Assembly (NCBI GenBank): GCA_019638775.1
Contig: JAHBTD010000002.1
Location: 434,001 to 498,000, forward strand
Direction: 5' to 3'
DNA length: 64,000 bases
DNA from: Fimbriimonadaceae bacterium
GTDB taxonomy: Bacteria; Armatimonadota; Fimbriimonadia; Fimbriimonadales; Fimbriimonadaceae
The translations under genes and the position numbers were made by a program. Positions 25,355 through 34,453 of the stretch are shown here, in pieces. Numbering within the stretch: position 1 is the stretch's first letter; every line of letters starts with the position of its first letter. The notes under the pieces are model-generated. The model was not told the DNA's origin, did no database searches, and saw nothing but the letters and a program-made list of their open reading frames with translations.

Positions 25355-25362
25355 TCCTAAAT

Positions 25363-26826
25363 TTATCCCACGACGACTGTGTAGCTCAGCGTCTTCTTTT
25401 CTCCAGGATTCAGTTTGATTTTCCACTGAGCCATGCTCGCCGAGAGTCTTGTGCTCGGCTCAGATTCAGTGGTGATCTTCCAGATACCGCCGAAGTCTTG
25501 GACCAGTCTCAGTTCGACAGTGGTGTCCTTTTCGTTGAAGAGCTTTACCTCAAGCTGACGACTTACGGTTTTTTTGTCGATTCTCTTGACGGCAGTCTGC
25601 TTGGCAAGGGCGTAGAGGTCGAACACATTCGTCAAAGTTGCGTTTACGCGGGCATCCTTTTGGGTGTCGGAGATGCTTGCCGCGCCGATGTAGCGCATGT
25701 TGCCGTCCTTGTCAGGTTCGTAGACGCGCATTGATCCGCCGGGCAAGGGAAGTCCGAGGCCCGACTTCTCGTCGTTCGTGAAGTTTAGGGCGAGGGTTGC
25801 GGATAGGCGTTGGTCGGGGTTTCCGTAGAAGCCTTCTCGGTAGATGTAGGGCAGGCGGATGTTATAGTCGCGGATGATGGTGACTTTGTCGGCGCCCATC
25901 ATGCGGACTCGGTTCATCTGATCCTGCTTGATGGTAGCGGTGGATTTGTAGGGGTAGGCGTAGAGTTCACCCATGGTTTCGGGGGCACCGAAGCTTTCAC
26001 TTATCCGTTCCTTCCTAGCAAGGTCATTAGTAGCAAAGCCTCCTCCCCCAGTGGTGCTGCCCCATGAGGAACGGTTAGCCAGGACGCGATTTGGCGACCC
26101 TGCTACGAACTTGATGCTCGCGTTGGGGAAGTCTGTTCCAGTCATGTTCGTCACCGTGGCCCAGCATTCAAGGCCCATCGCTTCCACGCCGGGAACGAGG
26201 GTTGCGGTGTAATCGGCATGCCAGGATAGGCCGCCTGTAAGGTAGGTCACGCCCATCTTTGCCGTGGCGTTGGCCTTGCTCTCGATTTCGGCGGAAAGCT
26301 GAGGAATGGCGACGATTCCCGACCCGGTGGAGGCCTCGATAGTGGCGTTCGGGTTGACGATGAACTTGTCGCCAGCTTTTACGACAACGTTTCCAGGCTC
26401 AGCGACCTGTAAGATTCCGGTGATACGCTCGCTCTCTTTGCCGTTGTCGCCTCGATAGACGAGATCGATTTCCTTGCCGACGAAGCGCTCCAGGAGGCGT
26501 GCGCTGTTGCCAATCCCGATGTCGTAAGTGCTGGAAACGACCTGGGCGTCGGTCTTGTCGGGCCAGCTGAAGAGGACCGAATTCTGGTCGAGCATTTTGC
26601 TGACGTCTTGCAGGCCGACCTTAACCCGGCCTTGTTTGAGGTCGACGTCGCGCGTTTCGCGGACCATGCCAAAGTCGTTGGCGTAGACCAGAAGTTCGAT
26701 CTGGCGAGGTCCGTTCTTGACGACCTCGGTTGAAGTTTGGGCATCGGCCTTGCTGCATCCCGGCATGAAGGTGGAGGCAAGGGCAAGAAGGATAAGGGGC
26801 GTGAGATTTAGGCGTGTTGTGGACAT
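25363..26826 (-). CDS. DUF4139-type lipoprotein
   Basis: 487 residues. The N-terminus is a lipoprotein-like signal (hydrophobic LIILLALASTFMPGC-type core, read here as LTPLILLALASTFMPGC), with the Cys at about 23. The middle contains the DUF4139 landmark GVTYLTGGLSWHADYTATLV (near 190-210), and the C-terminal part is beta-rich, ending KLNPGEKKTLSYTVVVG, as in this family. Members are often annotated as mucoidy-inhibitor MuiA-like; their role is not established. A small lipoprotein gene lies 93 bases upstream on the same strand. Confidence 0.85.
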   Translation of the reverse strand: MSTTRLNLTPLILLALASTFMPGCSKADAQTSTEVVKNGPRQIELLVYANDFGMVRETRDVDLKQGRVKVGLQDVSKMLDQNSVLFSWPDKTDAQVVSSTYDIGIGNSARLLERFVGKEIDLVYRGDNGKESERITGILQVAEPGNVVVKAGDKFIVNPNATIEASTGSGIVAIPQLSAEIESKANATAKMGVTYLTGGLSWHADYTATLVPGVEAMGLECWATVTNMTGTDFPNASIKFVAGSPNRVLANRSSWGSTTGGGGFATNDLARKERISESFGAPETMGELYAYPYKSTATIKQDQMNRVRMMGADKVTIIRDYNIRLPYIYREGFYGNPDQRLSATLALNFTNDEKSGLGLPLPGGSMRVYEPDKDGNMRYIGAASISDTQKDARVNATLTNVFDLYALAKQTAVKRIDKKTVSRQLEVKLFNEKDTTVELRLVQDFGGIWKITTESEPSTRLSASMAQWKIKLNPGEKKTLSYTVVVG

Positions 26827-26919
26827 GAGAAGCTCCTCTTAATGAATAGGTGCTATTTGGCGGGGGATTTGTTCATCAATGGGAGTCGTTTCCAGCGATC
26901 GGCTATCAGCGATCCCAGA

Positions 26920-27303
26920 TTATTGCTTCACCCAAGTTAGCGACCCTGTTCCGCCTGCGTCGGCCATTGACTTTCCATCCGCTGACACATCGAGCCCACG
27001 AGAGTTGGCTGCTCCACCGCTTGGGATAGCCATGCCATTCAAGTTCTCAATCATTAGGTTCACGTGGTTGCCTTCGACGGTGTATTTGCCTGTGGTTTGG
27101 GCTGAGCCTTGCTTCATGGTGAAGGTTCCGTCGGCTCGGAACTCGGCGGTGTACTCGCCTTCAGCCTTGGCCCTGCCATCGGTTAGCTCTCCCTTCCAAT
27201 GTCCCGTTACTTCGGCAGGAGGAATCCTCGGTTTGCGAATTTCTTGAGAGCAGCCGAAAAGTGTTATGGTTAGAACAGCGCACACCAGCATGTACTTCTT
27301 CAT
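26920..27303 (-). CDS. Small lipoprotein of unknown function
   Basis: 127 residues. The start MKKYMLVCAVLTITLFGC is a classical lipoprotein signal, with lipobox TLFGC and Cys 18. The mature domain, about 105 residues, looks like a small beta-barrel or sandwich of the lipocalin/TIGR03067 style: VTGHWKGELTDGRAKAEGEY, then FRADGTFTMKQGSAQTTGKY, then VEGNHVNLMI. The pattern suggests ligand binding or an envelope accessory protein, but this is a guess from the strand pattern. It is probably expressed with the DUF4139 lipoprotein downstream. Confidence 0.8.
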   Translation of the reverse strand: MKKYMLVCAVLTITLFGCSQEIRKPRIPPAEVTGHWKGELTDGRAKAEGEYTAEFRADGTFTMKQGSAQTTGKYTVEGNHVNLMIENLNGMAIPSGGAANSRGLDVSADGKSMADAGGTGSLTWVKQ

Positions 27304-27429
27304 GACTCAATCCTCAAAGTCGATCTTAGCCCAAGAAACAGAGCGACGGTTAAGGAATTCGTAGATACTTCATTTGCGATTGAGAATCCATTAGAATGGG
27401 TTCAGCGATAGCTTTGGGGTGGTGACTTC

Positions 27430-28500
27430 ATGACAAGACCGATTCGACTCTTTTTGAGCGTTGTACTTTTTCTTTTCGTAAGCCTTGGATCCGCGTTTGA
27501 AGTAGGGCGGATGCGCGTGCATTGCATTAACGTTGGGCAAGGATCAGCCACGCTGCTTGAATTCAAATGTGGAGCGATGTTGGTTGACACTGGGGCGGGC
27601 AGCACGCAGGATGTCGATCATCTGATTTCGTATCTGGAGTGGTTCTTCAATCTACGTCCTGATTTGAATCGCACGCTTAAGGTCATGGCGCTAACGCACA
27701 GCCATAAGGATCACGCTTTGGGCTTGTTGCCCTTGGCTGAGAAGTTTACGGTCGAGAGATTTTTGTTCAACGGAGACGTGGTTGGTTCAGGCGCCTCATC
27801 TTTGAATAAGATCCTCCGGGCGGTCCGCGATGGCGACATCGCGACTGTCGTGCGAATTGTCGACGATCACCGAGTTACGACGCAAGGTACTGCTGACGGA
27901 TACACAGATGCTGATGTTGATCCTTTGACTTGCGATGACTGCGACCCTCGGGTTCACGTGCTCGCAAGCAGCATGAGGGTGAACCCAGGCTGGCCTGTAT
28001 CTGAATTTGAGAACCAGAACAATCACAGCATGGTCTTTCGAATTGCGCTTGGCGCATCGTCATTGCTGATTACGGGTGATGCGGAGGAGCATGAACTTGA
28101 GCTTTTGGAGATGCGGTACCTCTCTGGTGGTCCACTGGATAGCGACATCTTGGTTGTTGGTCACCACGGCTCTCGCAATGCGACAACACAATCCTTTCTT
28201 GACGCTGTAACGCCCAAGGCAGCGCTCATTTCGTGTGGCAAGTGGAATGAGGGCGAAGGGAGCAGCAATCCCTTCACAACTTGGCGCTATGGGCATCCGA
28301 ATGTCGGGATTCTTGACCTATTGCAGGGGGCGATCAGCAGCACGAGGCCAAGGATCACGGTTAAGGCGGGGATAAAGTCGAAAGTGTTTACCGATTACAC
28401 GGTGCGTAAACGCATATATTGCACGGCTTGGGATGGGAGTGTGGTGGTGGATGCGTATGAGAGTGGAACTATTTACGTCCGCAGGAATGTGGGGATGTAG
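27430..28500 (+). CDS. Secreted metallo-beta-lactamase-fold hydrolase, ComEC C-terminal-like
   Basis: 356 residues with an N-terminal signal or anchor (FLSVVLFLFVSLGSAF). The domain follows the pattern of the extracellular hydrolase part of ComEC/Rec2: VHCINVGQGSATLLE, LVDTGAG, the metal motif ALTHSHKDHALGL (HxHxDH), LLITGDAEEHELELL and VVGHHGSRNATTQSFLDAV. Stand-alone proteins of this type may be nucleases or phosphodiesterases acting outside the cytoplasm. No ComEC membrane channel domain is attached. The ATG at 27430 is 10 bases after a GGGGTGG. Confidence 0.9.
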   Translation: MTRPIRLFLSVVLFLFVSLGSAFEVGRMRVHCINVGQGSATLLEFKCGAMLVDTGAGSTQDVDHLISYLEWFFNLRPDLNRTLKVMALTHSHKDHALGLLPLAEKFTVERFLFNGDVVGSGASSLNKILRAVRDGDIATVVRIVDDHRVTTQGTADGYTDADVDPLTCDDCDPRVHVLASSMRVNPGWPVSEFENQNNHSMVFRIALGASSLLITGDAEEHELELLEMRYLSGGPLDSDILVVGHHGSRNATTQSFLDAVTPKAALISCGKWNEGEGSSNPFTTWRYGHPNVGILDLLQGAISSTRPRITVKAGIKSKVFTDYTVRKRIYCTAWDGSVVVDAYESGTIYVRRNVGM

Positions 28501-28525
28501 CCTGTTTTGACGACTCACTCGTTGG

Positions 28526-29410
28526 TCATTGTCTGCGGACGAGGCCGATGGCAGGCAGTACTTCGTCAGCTGGCTGTGCCCACTTCCATTGGGTGCGAAA
28601 GTCCTCCCAGAATAGGTTGAACATCGGGTTATCTTCTTTTGAAGATTGTGTTAGCTGAATGACGTATCCCTTGCGCTGCGGGATTCTGAAGCCTTTGATT
28701 TGGTACCTAAGTTTTCCGCCGGTTGATCGTGGGCGTGCAGAGCGCGGCTCAATCTCAGCATCGACGACGATCCCTGTGATGCCAGGCATGGCTTTCATGA
28801 ATCGCAGATGGAAGCTTGGATTATTAGCGTACTTCGTTACCACCGTTTCTATAGCGGTCATTTGATTCTTTTTGACGGGGGCTTTTGGGTCTAACTCTTG
28901 CTCCTTGGCAACGTCGGGCGAACGAGGGTCGAGTACTAGCATGTAGATATCAACTTTGTCGTCGAGGAGCTTTTGAATCGTGTCGGGGTTATTTTCAACC
29001 GTTCGAAAGGCGCTAAAGCCGGTAATGAGGACTGAGCTCTTTGCTTCGGCAATAAACTCTGTAGGAGGGGAAGCGTTCTTGTCGTCGCGACTGTCAATTC
29101 TTTCAATCGAGTACACGCCAAGTGCCTCTTCGGCTTGCGTTTTCGGCGTTTGTTTAACGCTCAGAAAGCCGAAATATGCGAGGGCCCAAGCTGCTCCGAA
29201 GCCGAACAGGAGATAAACGGCCTGACGCCATCCGATGAATCGTACGATATCACGTATCCACTTTTTGACATCAAACCCCCGGTCAATCGCATCGGCGATC
29301 TGTGCGGTAATGACTTCATCTCTTGTCGGTGCTTTCGTGTTTTCGACAGGCAGTTCCTGTGCGATTGTATCTGCTGATTGAATAGTCGGTGTTTCACCAA
29401 TGTCGCTCAT
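28526..29410 (-). CDS. Single-span membrane protein, possibly with a PLD-like domain
   Basis: About 294 residues from the ATG at 29410, which has a GGCAGG upstream; the frame is open to 29506 but the extra 32 residues are basic and unlike a protein start. An acidic N-terminal region (1-60) precedes one membrane helix (about 62-85, AVYLLFGFGAAWALAYFGFL). The C-terminal domain begins near 115 with SSVLITGFSAFRTV and VDIYMLVLDPRSPDV, a pattern like the N-lobe of some phospholipase-D-like proteins, but no HKD motif is visible. Family unknown. It converges on the hydrolase gene, 25 bases away. Confidence 0.75.
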   Translation of the reverse strand: MSDIGETPTIQSADTIAQELPVENTKAPTRDEVITAQIADAIDRGFDVKKWIRDIVRFIGWRQAVYLLFGFGAAWALAYFGFLSVKQTPKTQAEEALGVYSIERIDSRDDKNASPPTEFIAEAKSSVLITGFSAFRTVENNPDTIQKLLDDKVDIYMLVLDPRSPDVAKEQELDPKAPVKKNQMTAIETVVTKYANNPSFHLRFMKAMPGITGIVVDAEIEPRSARPRSTGGKLRYQIKGFRIPQRKGYVIQLTQSSKEDNPMFNLFWEDFRTQWKWAQPADEVLPAIGLVRRQ

Positions 29411-29679
29411 AGGTTTTGCCTGCCTGTGCTTTCTCGAATACAGTCTAATCGAACCGATAGAAGAACGCGACCACTTTCTTGTTTCTAACACATAGCCGAT
29501 CTTCAACCGCTATTGAAATAGCAATTACGTTGGTCTTAAGAGGCTTGTGATGGTATTGAATGATAGCTCTAAAGCTATAGATAGTCCTTTGATGGTGCCA
29601 ATCGGGTTCTTTCAAACCAGCCTTTGGTAGAGCATTACGGCCCTCTGTTTACTGGTTGACCCGTGGTATTGTTGTGCCG

Positions 29680-31236
29680 CTATATTGCGCCGAGGGCGTC
29701 CAGATCGACGGCTATGGGTTTGGGGAGACTGATCGCTTCTCCGGTTACCACCTGGAAAGCGGAAGCGGCCTGAACATTCAGCCAGTTGTGCGCTGATTTG
29801 TACAGCTCAGCATTCCTTCCGCCGGTTTGGACCGCTCTTAGCCGAGCAGACTGTTCTGCGTATTGCAGCATCAAGAGGTCGGAGAGGGCTCCTAGCCGAA
29901 TCTGATCGGAGGGTTCGGTCCGGATCGCTTTTCCTGCAAGCTCGCTGATGAAACTGTCGTTGGCCGACTCCATGGAGGCCTTACCATCGCGGGCCCGGCG
30001 CATGAGGCGGTCGGCGAGGAAGAGCCGGTTGATTTCGTTCGTTCCTTCGTAGATACGGCTGACGCGGGCGTCGCGGTAGTGTCTGGCGATGGGGAATTCC
30101 TCGGTAAATCCGTAGCCACCGTAGCATTGGAGGGCTTCATCGACGATGAGCGCTTCAAGCTCGGTGGAGAGGACTTTGCAGGCGCTACATTCGACGGCGT
30201 ACTCTTCGGCGGCGGCGCGGTTGCCGTCGATAGTTCCGCCCCAAGTATCGAAGGCGTGGTCGATCATCGCCCCAGTTCGGTAGATCATGGATTCGGCGAT
30301 GTAGAACCAGGTGGCCATCATCGCAAACTTCTGGCGAATGAGGCCGAATTCGGAGATCGGCTTGCCGAACTGCTTTCGATCTTTGGCATACTCGGCGGCG
30401 ATTTCCATCGCGTTTCGAGCCGGACCGATCGACATTGAGCTGAGCTTGAACCTTCCGAGATTTAGGGCGTTGAAGGCGACATGATGGCCCTTTCCAGGTT
30501 CGTATAAAAGGTTCTCAAGCGGGACTTCGGCGTTTTCCAACACGACTCTCGCGGTGCTGGAACCCTTGAGTCCCATCTTGTGCTCCTCGCGGGAGATATG
30601 GACGCCGGGAAAGTCACGCTCGACCAAGAAGGCGCTGAACTTGTCTCCGTCTATTTTGGCCATCACGAGGAAGAACTCGGCCCACATGGCGTTGGAAATC
30701 CACATCTTGGTGCCGTTCAAAATCCATTTGCCATCCTTGAGGTCGGCCCGAGTAGTGGCAGAGAGAGCGTCGGAGCCCGAGTTCGGTTCGCTAAGGCAGT
30801 AGGCGCCAATCCATTCACCGGAGATGAGCTTGGGGAGATACTTCTGTTTCTGCTCTTCGGCACCGAAGAGCGAAAGGCCAACCTGGCTGATGCCGGTGGT
30901 GACCCCGAACGTGACGCTAAACGATGCGTTCAGGCTCATGTATTCGAGAATTCGTGCGGCGAGGTTTTTGCCGAGCCCGAGGCCACCGTAGGCTTCTGGT
31001 GCGTCGACGCCCGTCAAGCCCAGTTCTCCGGCCTTGCGGATCAGCTCGGGCATCAGGCCGTCCTCCTGCTTGTCCAGCCTCTCCAGGTGTGGCATCACCT
31101 CGTTCCGCATGAACTGCTCCGCCGTCTGGATCATCAGCTGCTCGTCGGAGCCAAACTGCTCCACGGAAAAGATTGATTCGGGCGTTGAAGAGTAGAAGTC
31201 GCAGCCGGAGGGAACAGTTGATACAGGCGAACTCAT
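29680..31236 (-). CDS. Acyl-CoA dehydrogenase
   Basis: 518 residues. FAD-dependent oxidation of acyl-CoA to enoyl-CoA in fatty-acid beta-oxidation. Seen: GLTGVDAPEAYGGLGLGKNL, AYCLSEPNSGSDALSATTRA, WISNAMWAEFFLVMAKI, RKQFGKPISEFGLIRQKFA, LQCYGGYGFTEEFPIARHYR and RIYEGTNEINRLF, whose Glu is the expected catalytic base. It is about 130 residues longer at the C-terminus than short-chain enzymes, as in very-long-chain (VLCAD-like) dehydrogenases, so long acyl chains are the likelier substrate. The electron-transfer flavoprotein genes are not adjacent. Confidence 0.95.
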   Translation of the reverse strand: MSSPVSTVPSGCDFYSSTPESIFSVEQFGSDEQLMIQTAEQFMRNEVMPHLERLDKQEDGLMPELIRKAGELGLTGVDAPEAYGGLGLGKNLAARILEYMSLNASFSVTFGVTTGISQVGLSLFGAEEQKQKYLPKLISGEWIGAYCLSEPNSGSDALSATTRADLKDGKWILNGTKMWISNAMWAEFFLVMAKIDGDKFSAFLVERDFPGVHISREEHKMGLKGSSTARVVLENAEVPLENLLYEPGKGHHVAFNALNLGRFKLSSMSIGPARNAMEIAAEYAKDRKQFGKPISEFGLIRQKFAMMATWFYIAESMIYRTGAMIDHAFDTWGGTIDGNRAAAEEYAVECSACKVLSTELEALIVDEALQCYGGYGFTEEFPIARHYRDARVSRIYEGTNEINRLFLADRLMRRARDGKASMESANDSFISELAGKAIRTEPSDQIRLGALSDLLMLQYAEQSARLRAVQTGGRNAELYKSAHNWLNVQAASAFQVVTGEAISLPKPIAVDLDALGAI

Positions 31237-31340
31237 TTAGGAAGGACCTCGACGACACTGTCGTGATGCATCATAGTATATTCCCATAGCGGGTTTATTC
31301 CCAGCCATCGGCAGAGAACCGATTTCGATAGGTAGATGCA

Positions 31341-32189
31341 ATGCTTGTTTCGACACTTTTGTCCCCCATCCTGTTGTGTTCTGGCCTGCTAAGCGCTCCG
31401 CAAGAGGGCGTGAAGCAGGATGAGGCGAAGAAGCCAGCCGCCGACCGCTCGGCTGAGCCCATGCTTAAGAAGATTTTTGAAGCCGGGTCAAAGCTCAATA
31501 ACGTTCACGTCTACATTGTCCGCACAGTGAAAGATGAGGAAGTTGGAGCGATGTACCCCGACAGTGGACGGGAGATTTGGTACGAAAGCCCATCGAAGTT
31601 TAGGTTCGAGACGTTTGGCTATTGGGGCGAGGGAATGCGGTACATCGCTGACGGTGAGAAGGTGATCGTAGATGGGCTGGATGGCGAGACTCCTGTGGTC
31701 TATCGGGACCTGAAGTCGACGATTTTTGAGTCATCGGTCGGGCTGAATCAGCAGGGTGGAGAGGTTTCGCTGCTGTCCTTTGTTCTGGCAGGAGAGGCGG
31801 GAATGAAGGAGCTAGTCAAGCCGGATGGATTTATCAAGAAGGCTCCGGTCGGACCAAACGAAGAGGCGGTAACGTTCGAATCGACCAAGTCGGGCACGGT
31901 CACTTTCTACTACAAATCTGGTGGCGAACCTCGAATTCATCGCATCGCCTATGACAACAAGCAGTACTTTCAAGACCTTCACAATCAGTATCCCGACTGG
32001 GTGTCTGAACCGGTTGATCCGCTGACCCAAGAGGACATTCGGTGGATCTCGGTAGGGAAGGGGTTGGATAAAGGACTGTTCCGATTCCCCATGCGCAAGG
32101 GCGCAGTGATTGACGATCAGAGGACGAAGAAGGGGAGTGAGTGGCGATCTGCTGTGAGCTATCAGCTACCAGCTATCCGTAATGCGTGA
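31341..32189 (+). CDS. Secreted protein of unknown function, LolA-like pattern
   Basis: 282 residues with a signal peptide (MLVSTLLSPILLCSGLLSA; a lipobox-like LLC is too early to be convincing). The mature part has the alternating beta pattern of LolA/DUF2092-type proteins: IVRTVKDEEVGAMYPDSGRE, WYESPSKFRFETFGYWGEGM, RYIADGEKVIVDGLDGETPV. Such proteins often carry lipids or lipoproteins in the periplasm, but the match is weak. The C-terminal 12 residues (SAVSYQLPAIRN) are encoded by the start of a repeat-word tract (32159-32216), so the original stop may have been earlier. Confidence 0.75.
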   Translation: MLVSTLLSPILLCSGLLSAPQEGVKQDEAKKPAADRSAEPMLKKIFEAGSKLNNVHVYIVRTVKDEEVGAMYPDSGREIWYESPSKFRFETFGYWGEGMRYIADGEKVIVDGLDGETPVVYRDLKSTIFESSVGLNQQGGEVSLLSFVLAGEAGMKELVKPDGFIKKAPVGPNEEAVTFESTKSGTVTFYYKSGGEPRIHRIAYDNKQYFQDLHNQYPDWVSEPVDPLTQEDIRWISVGKGLDKGLFRFPMRKGAVIDDQRTKKGSEWRSAVSYQLPAIRNA

Positions 32190-32260
32190 TCTGTAATCCG
32201 TAATCCGAGATCGTAGAACCGAGTTGGCGATGTAAGCTTGAAGAAGAGCCGTATCTCTTC

Positions 32261-32794
32261 ATGAGGCCAGACGAAATGCAAAGAATCGTCATCCTTGGGT
32301 GTGGGGGCAGCGGAAAGACGACTTTCTCCCGACTCCTTGGCGAGAGGATAGATGCGCCCGTTATCTGCCTAGATGCGATCTGGCAACCCGGTTGGAGCCA
32401 TGAGAATGTCCCTGCCTTTCGGACCCTGATGGAGGAAGCGCATGCTCGCGAAAAGTGGATCAGCGACGGAAACTTTGCGGCTGCGACCTTCGATATTCGG
32501 CTGCCTCGTGCCACGATAATAGTTTGGCTGGAACTTCCAAAGCTCGTGTGTTATTGGCGGGCCATCAAGCGAGTATTCAAACGCGGTGAAGCACACCGCT
32601 TGTGCGGGCTTGCGAAAGTCATTGCGTTTATCTGGAGGTTCGACCGTGTCAACCGACCTCGCATCGAGTCGCTGCGAATGCAGCATGGCCCCGAGGTGCC
32701 TGTGGTTCATTTGAAGAGCGACCGCGAAGTGGCGGAGTTCCTGTCCTCAGCTCGGTCGGACGGGGTATCATCCGCTTCTGCCGTGGGCCCGTAG
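32261..32794 (+). CDS. P-loop nucleoside kinase-like protein (FlaR/topology-modulation family)
   Basis: 177 residues. Walker A is GCGGSGKTTFSRLL (about 12-25). The family-typical block follows: PVICLDAIWQPGWS, WISDGNF, and RATIIVWLELPKLVCYWRAI, as in small adenylate-kinase-like proteins annotated FlaR or topology modulation. The natural substrate of this family is uncertain. The stop TAG (32792-32794) lies inside the acceptor stem and following bases of the tRNA gene that starts at 32785, so CDS and tRNA overlap by 10 bases. The last 15 residues (SARSDGVSSASAVGP) are unlike a family C-terminus. Confidence 0.85.
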   Translation: MRPDEMQRIVILGCGGSGKTTFSRLLGERIDAPVICLDAIWQPGWSHENVPAFRTLMEEAHAREKWISDGNFAAATFDIRLPRATIIVWLELPKLVCYWRAIKRVFKRGEAHRLCGLAKVIAFIWRFDRVNRPRIESLRMQHGPEVPVVHLKSDREVAEFLSSARSDGVSSASAVGP

Positions 32795-32860
32795 CTCAGT
32801 GGTCAGAGCAGGCGGCTCATAACCGCTTGGTCGGGGGTTCGAGCCCCCCCGGGCCCACCA
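32785..32860 (+). tRNA. tRNA with CAU anticodon, probably Ile2 (or elongator Met)
   Basis: A complete 76-base cloverleaf with encoded CCA. Acceptor stem 32785-32791 pairs with 32850-32856 (7 bp); D stem GCTC/GAGC (32794-32797, 32806-32809); anticodon arm 32811-32827 with loop CTCATAA, anticodon CAT at 32818-32820; T arm 32833-32849 with loop TTCGAGC. The anticodon stem lacks the three consecutive G-C pairs of initiator tRNA. GAGCAGGCGGCTCATAACCG resembles tRNA-Ile2, whose C34 is changed to lysidine by TilS to read AUA, more than it resembles elongator Met. Confidence 0.95.
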
Positions 32861-32922
32861 AATTAGTTTGCGATTAACGATTGTAGATTGTAGATTGCTG
32901 TTGGCTGATTTTCATCGAAGAC

Positions 32923-33750
32923 TCAGATTCGATAAAAGGCTGCACAGGTGTCGCCAAGGATTTGAGCCTGTTCGTCCGCGCTGAGCTTCTTGATCGCTTT
33001 TAGAACGAGGTCCAGAGTTTGAGCGTATGTTCCTGCGACTAGGCAGACGGGCCAGTCCGAGCCGTACATGATGCGTTTGGGGCCGAATGCTTCCAGCACG
33101 GTGTCGATATACGGCTGGAAGTCGGCAGGCTTCCATTTTTTCCAGTCAGCTTCGGTGGTCATGCCGCTTAGCTTGCAATAGACGTTCGGCCTCTTGCCGA
33201 TCTCTTTCATTTGCGATGCCCAGGGCTCGATCCCCTTTTCGGTGTAGTGCGGCTTACCGAGATGGTCGATGACAAAGCACTGGCGGGCGAAGTGATCGAC
33301 AAATTGGATGGCGCAAGGCAGGTGTTGAGGGAAGATGAGGATATCGTAGGCCAGGTTGTGTTTTGATAGCTCGGCGATGCCGTTGCTGAAATCCGGCCTG
33401 AGCAGGAAATCGGAGTCGGGCTCGGCTTGCACGATGTGCCTTACGCCTTTGAATTTCTTGTTCTTGATGAAGCCGTGCAGCTGCTTCCAGACTGATGGCG
33501 AGCGGAGATCGACCCACCCAACGACGCCTTTTATGAAGTCGTTCTGGTCGGCAAGTTCCAGAAGCCATTCGGTTTCTTTGAGCGTTTGGGGCGCTTGCAC
33601 GGCAACGCAGCCGTCGATGCCGCTCTCTTTGAGGATGGGTTTGAGGTCGGAGGGGAGAAAGTCACGTTGGATGGTCGACATGGAATCATCGATCCAGCCG
33701 AACTCTGCGGGGTCGTAATGCCAGAAGTGTTGGTGAGCATCTAGCCGCAT
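32923..33750 (-). CDS. Amidohydrolase 2 family protein, sugar-lactonase-like (COG3618)
   Basis: 275 residues of a TIM-barrel amidohydrolase. It begins MRLDAHQHFWHYDPAEFGWI, the start typical of L-fuconolactonase/L-rhamnonolactonase-like proteins, and continues with VAVQAPQTLKETEWLL, GVRHIVQAEPD, VIDHLGKP and IMYGSDWPVCLVAGTY near the end, which holds the conserved metal-site Asp. These enzymes open sugar lactones in non-phosphorylated fucose or rhamnose breakdown. The fucose-isomerase-like gene of this window is 20 kb away, so no pathway cluster is visible. Substrate inferred from the family only. Confidence 0.88.
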   Translation of the reverse strand: MRLDAHQHFWHYDPAEFGWIDDSMSTIQRDFLPSDLKPILKESGIDGCVAVQAPQTLKETEWLLELADQNDFIKGVVGWVDLRSPSVWKQLHGFIKNKKFKGVRHIVQAEPDSDFLLRPDFSNGIAELSKHNLAYDILIFPQHLPCAIQFVDHFARQCFVIDHLGKPHYTEKGIEPWASQMKEIGKRPNVYCKLSGMTTEADWKKWKPADFQPYIDTVLEAFGPKRIMYGSDWPVCLVAGTYAQTLDLVLKAIKKLSADEQAQILGDTCAAFYRI

Positions 33751-33905
33751 CTTTTTACTATACGACGATACAGGTGTTTGGGGTTATCAATTCTGCTGTG
33801 CATAGTGGAGAAGGGGTCTGGTTGCGGGTTAATGAGGGTGATTCTCACTAAAGGAGCTACAGCCTTGCCTGCTTGCTCATTGTTGGACAGCGTTTCTTCG
33901 GTTCA

Positions 33906-34424
33906 TCATCGCTCAGTTAGGAAAGACCACAGCTTTTGGAGGCGTGGCTGCTCAATCCCGCTTGTTACTACAACATGAATCCAAGATTTGTCCTTTTCCG
34001 CCATACCGCGCACAGGGTCGTAGCGGCTGGCCCAGATATATGCCCTCATTTGGGTGTTCTCTACAACAGCCCCGTTCGTATCCCATAGGTCGTAAGTATT
34101 GAAGGTGTCTGGGGGAAACAAGCCACGAAGCTCCCGAATGACCTCGTAAGGGTTGGTTTGGACGACGTAGGTCGTCCTCCGGGCATACTGCCACATTGGT
34201 GGGCCTTGATGCCTTGGAAACACAGAGGGCATGGATGATGAATTAAAGAAGATATCGTCGCCATCAAGAGTATAGATCGGGGTGTAGCGCTCTTCGGAAA
34301 CCTGTCTCGCGTCTTTCAGAAACGTCCAAGATTGCTCGGCGGGTTGCTCAGTGAGACCCCAACGCAGGAAGAGAGCAAGTCCTCCTAAACCAAAGATGAT
34401 CACAGCGATCTTCCAGCGTTTCAT
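33906..34424 (-). CDS. Small membrane-anchored protein, related to its upstream neighbour
   Basis: About 172 residues from the ATG at 34424 (MKRWKIAVIIFGLGGLALFL, a single N-terminal membrane helix or uncleaved signal). The soluble part contains SWTFLKDARQVSEERYTPIY, a stretch rich in aromatic residues, and ends QKLWSFLTER. It shares a plan with the protein at 34454: N-terminal anchor, then W-x-F-L, an Arg, a hydrophilic strand region, and a terminal W-x-x-L. The frame is open to a TTG at 34481, which would overlap the neighbour. No family recognised. Confidence 0.7.
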   Translation of the reverse strand: MKRWKIAVIIFGLGGLALFLRWGLTEQPAEQSWTFLKDARQVSEERYTPIYTLDGDDIFFNSSSMPSVFPRHQGPPMWQYARRTTYVVQTNPYEVIRELRGLFPPDTFNTYDLWDTNGAVVENTQMRAYIWASRYDPVRGMAEKDKSWIHVVVTSGIEQPRLQKLWSFLTER

Positions 34425-34453
34425 AGATTTATTGCAATCGGGTGCGTTTGCTT

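Noticed and set aside
32785-32860. Initiator tRNA-fMet
   Set aside because: The anticodon stem lacks the three consecutive G-C pairs of initiators, and the acceptor stem has a normal first pair.
32785-32860. tRNA as an attachment site for an integrated element
   Set aside because: No integrase gene is near and no repeated tRNA 3' end was seen in the following bases.
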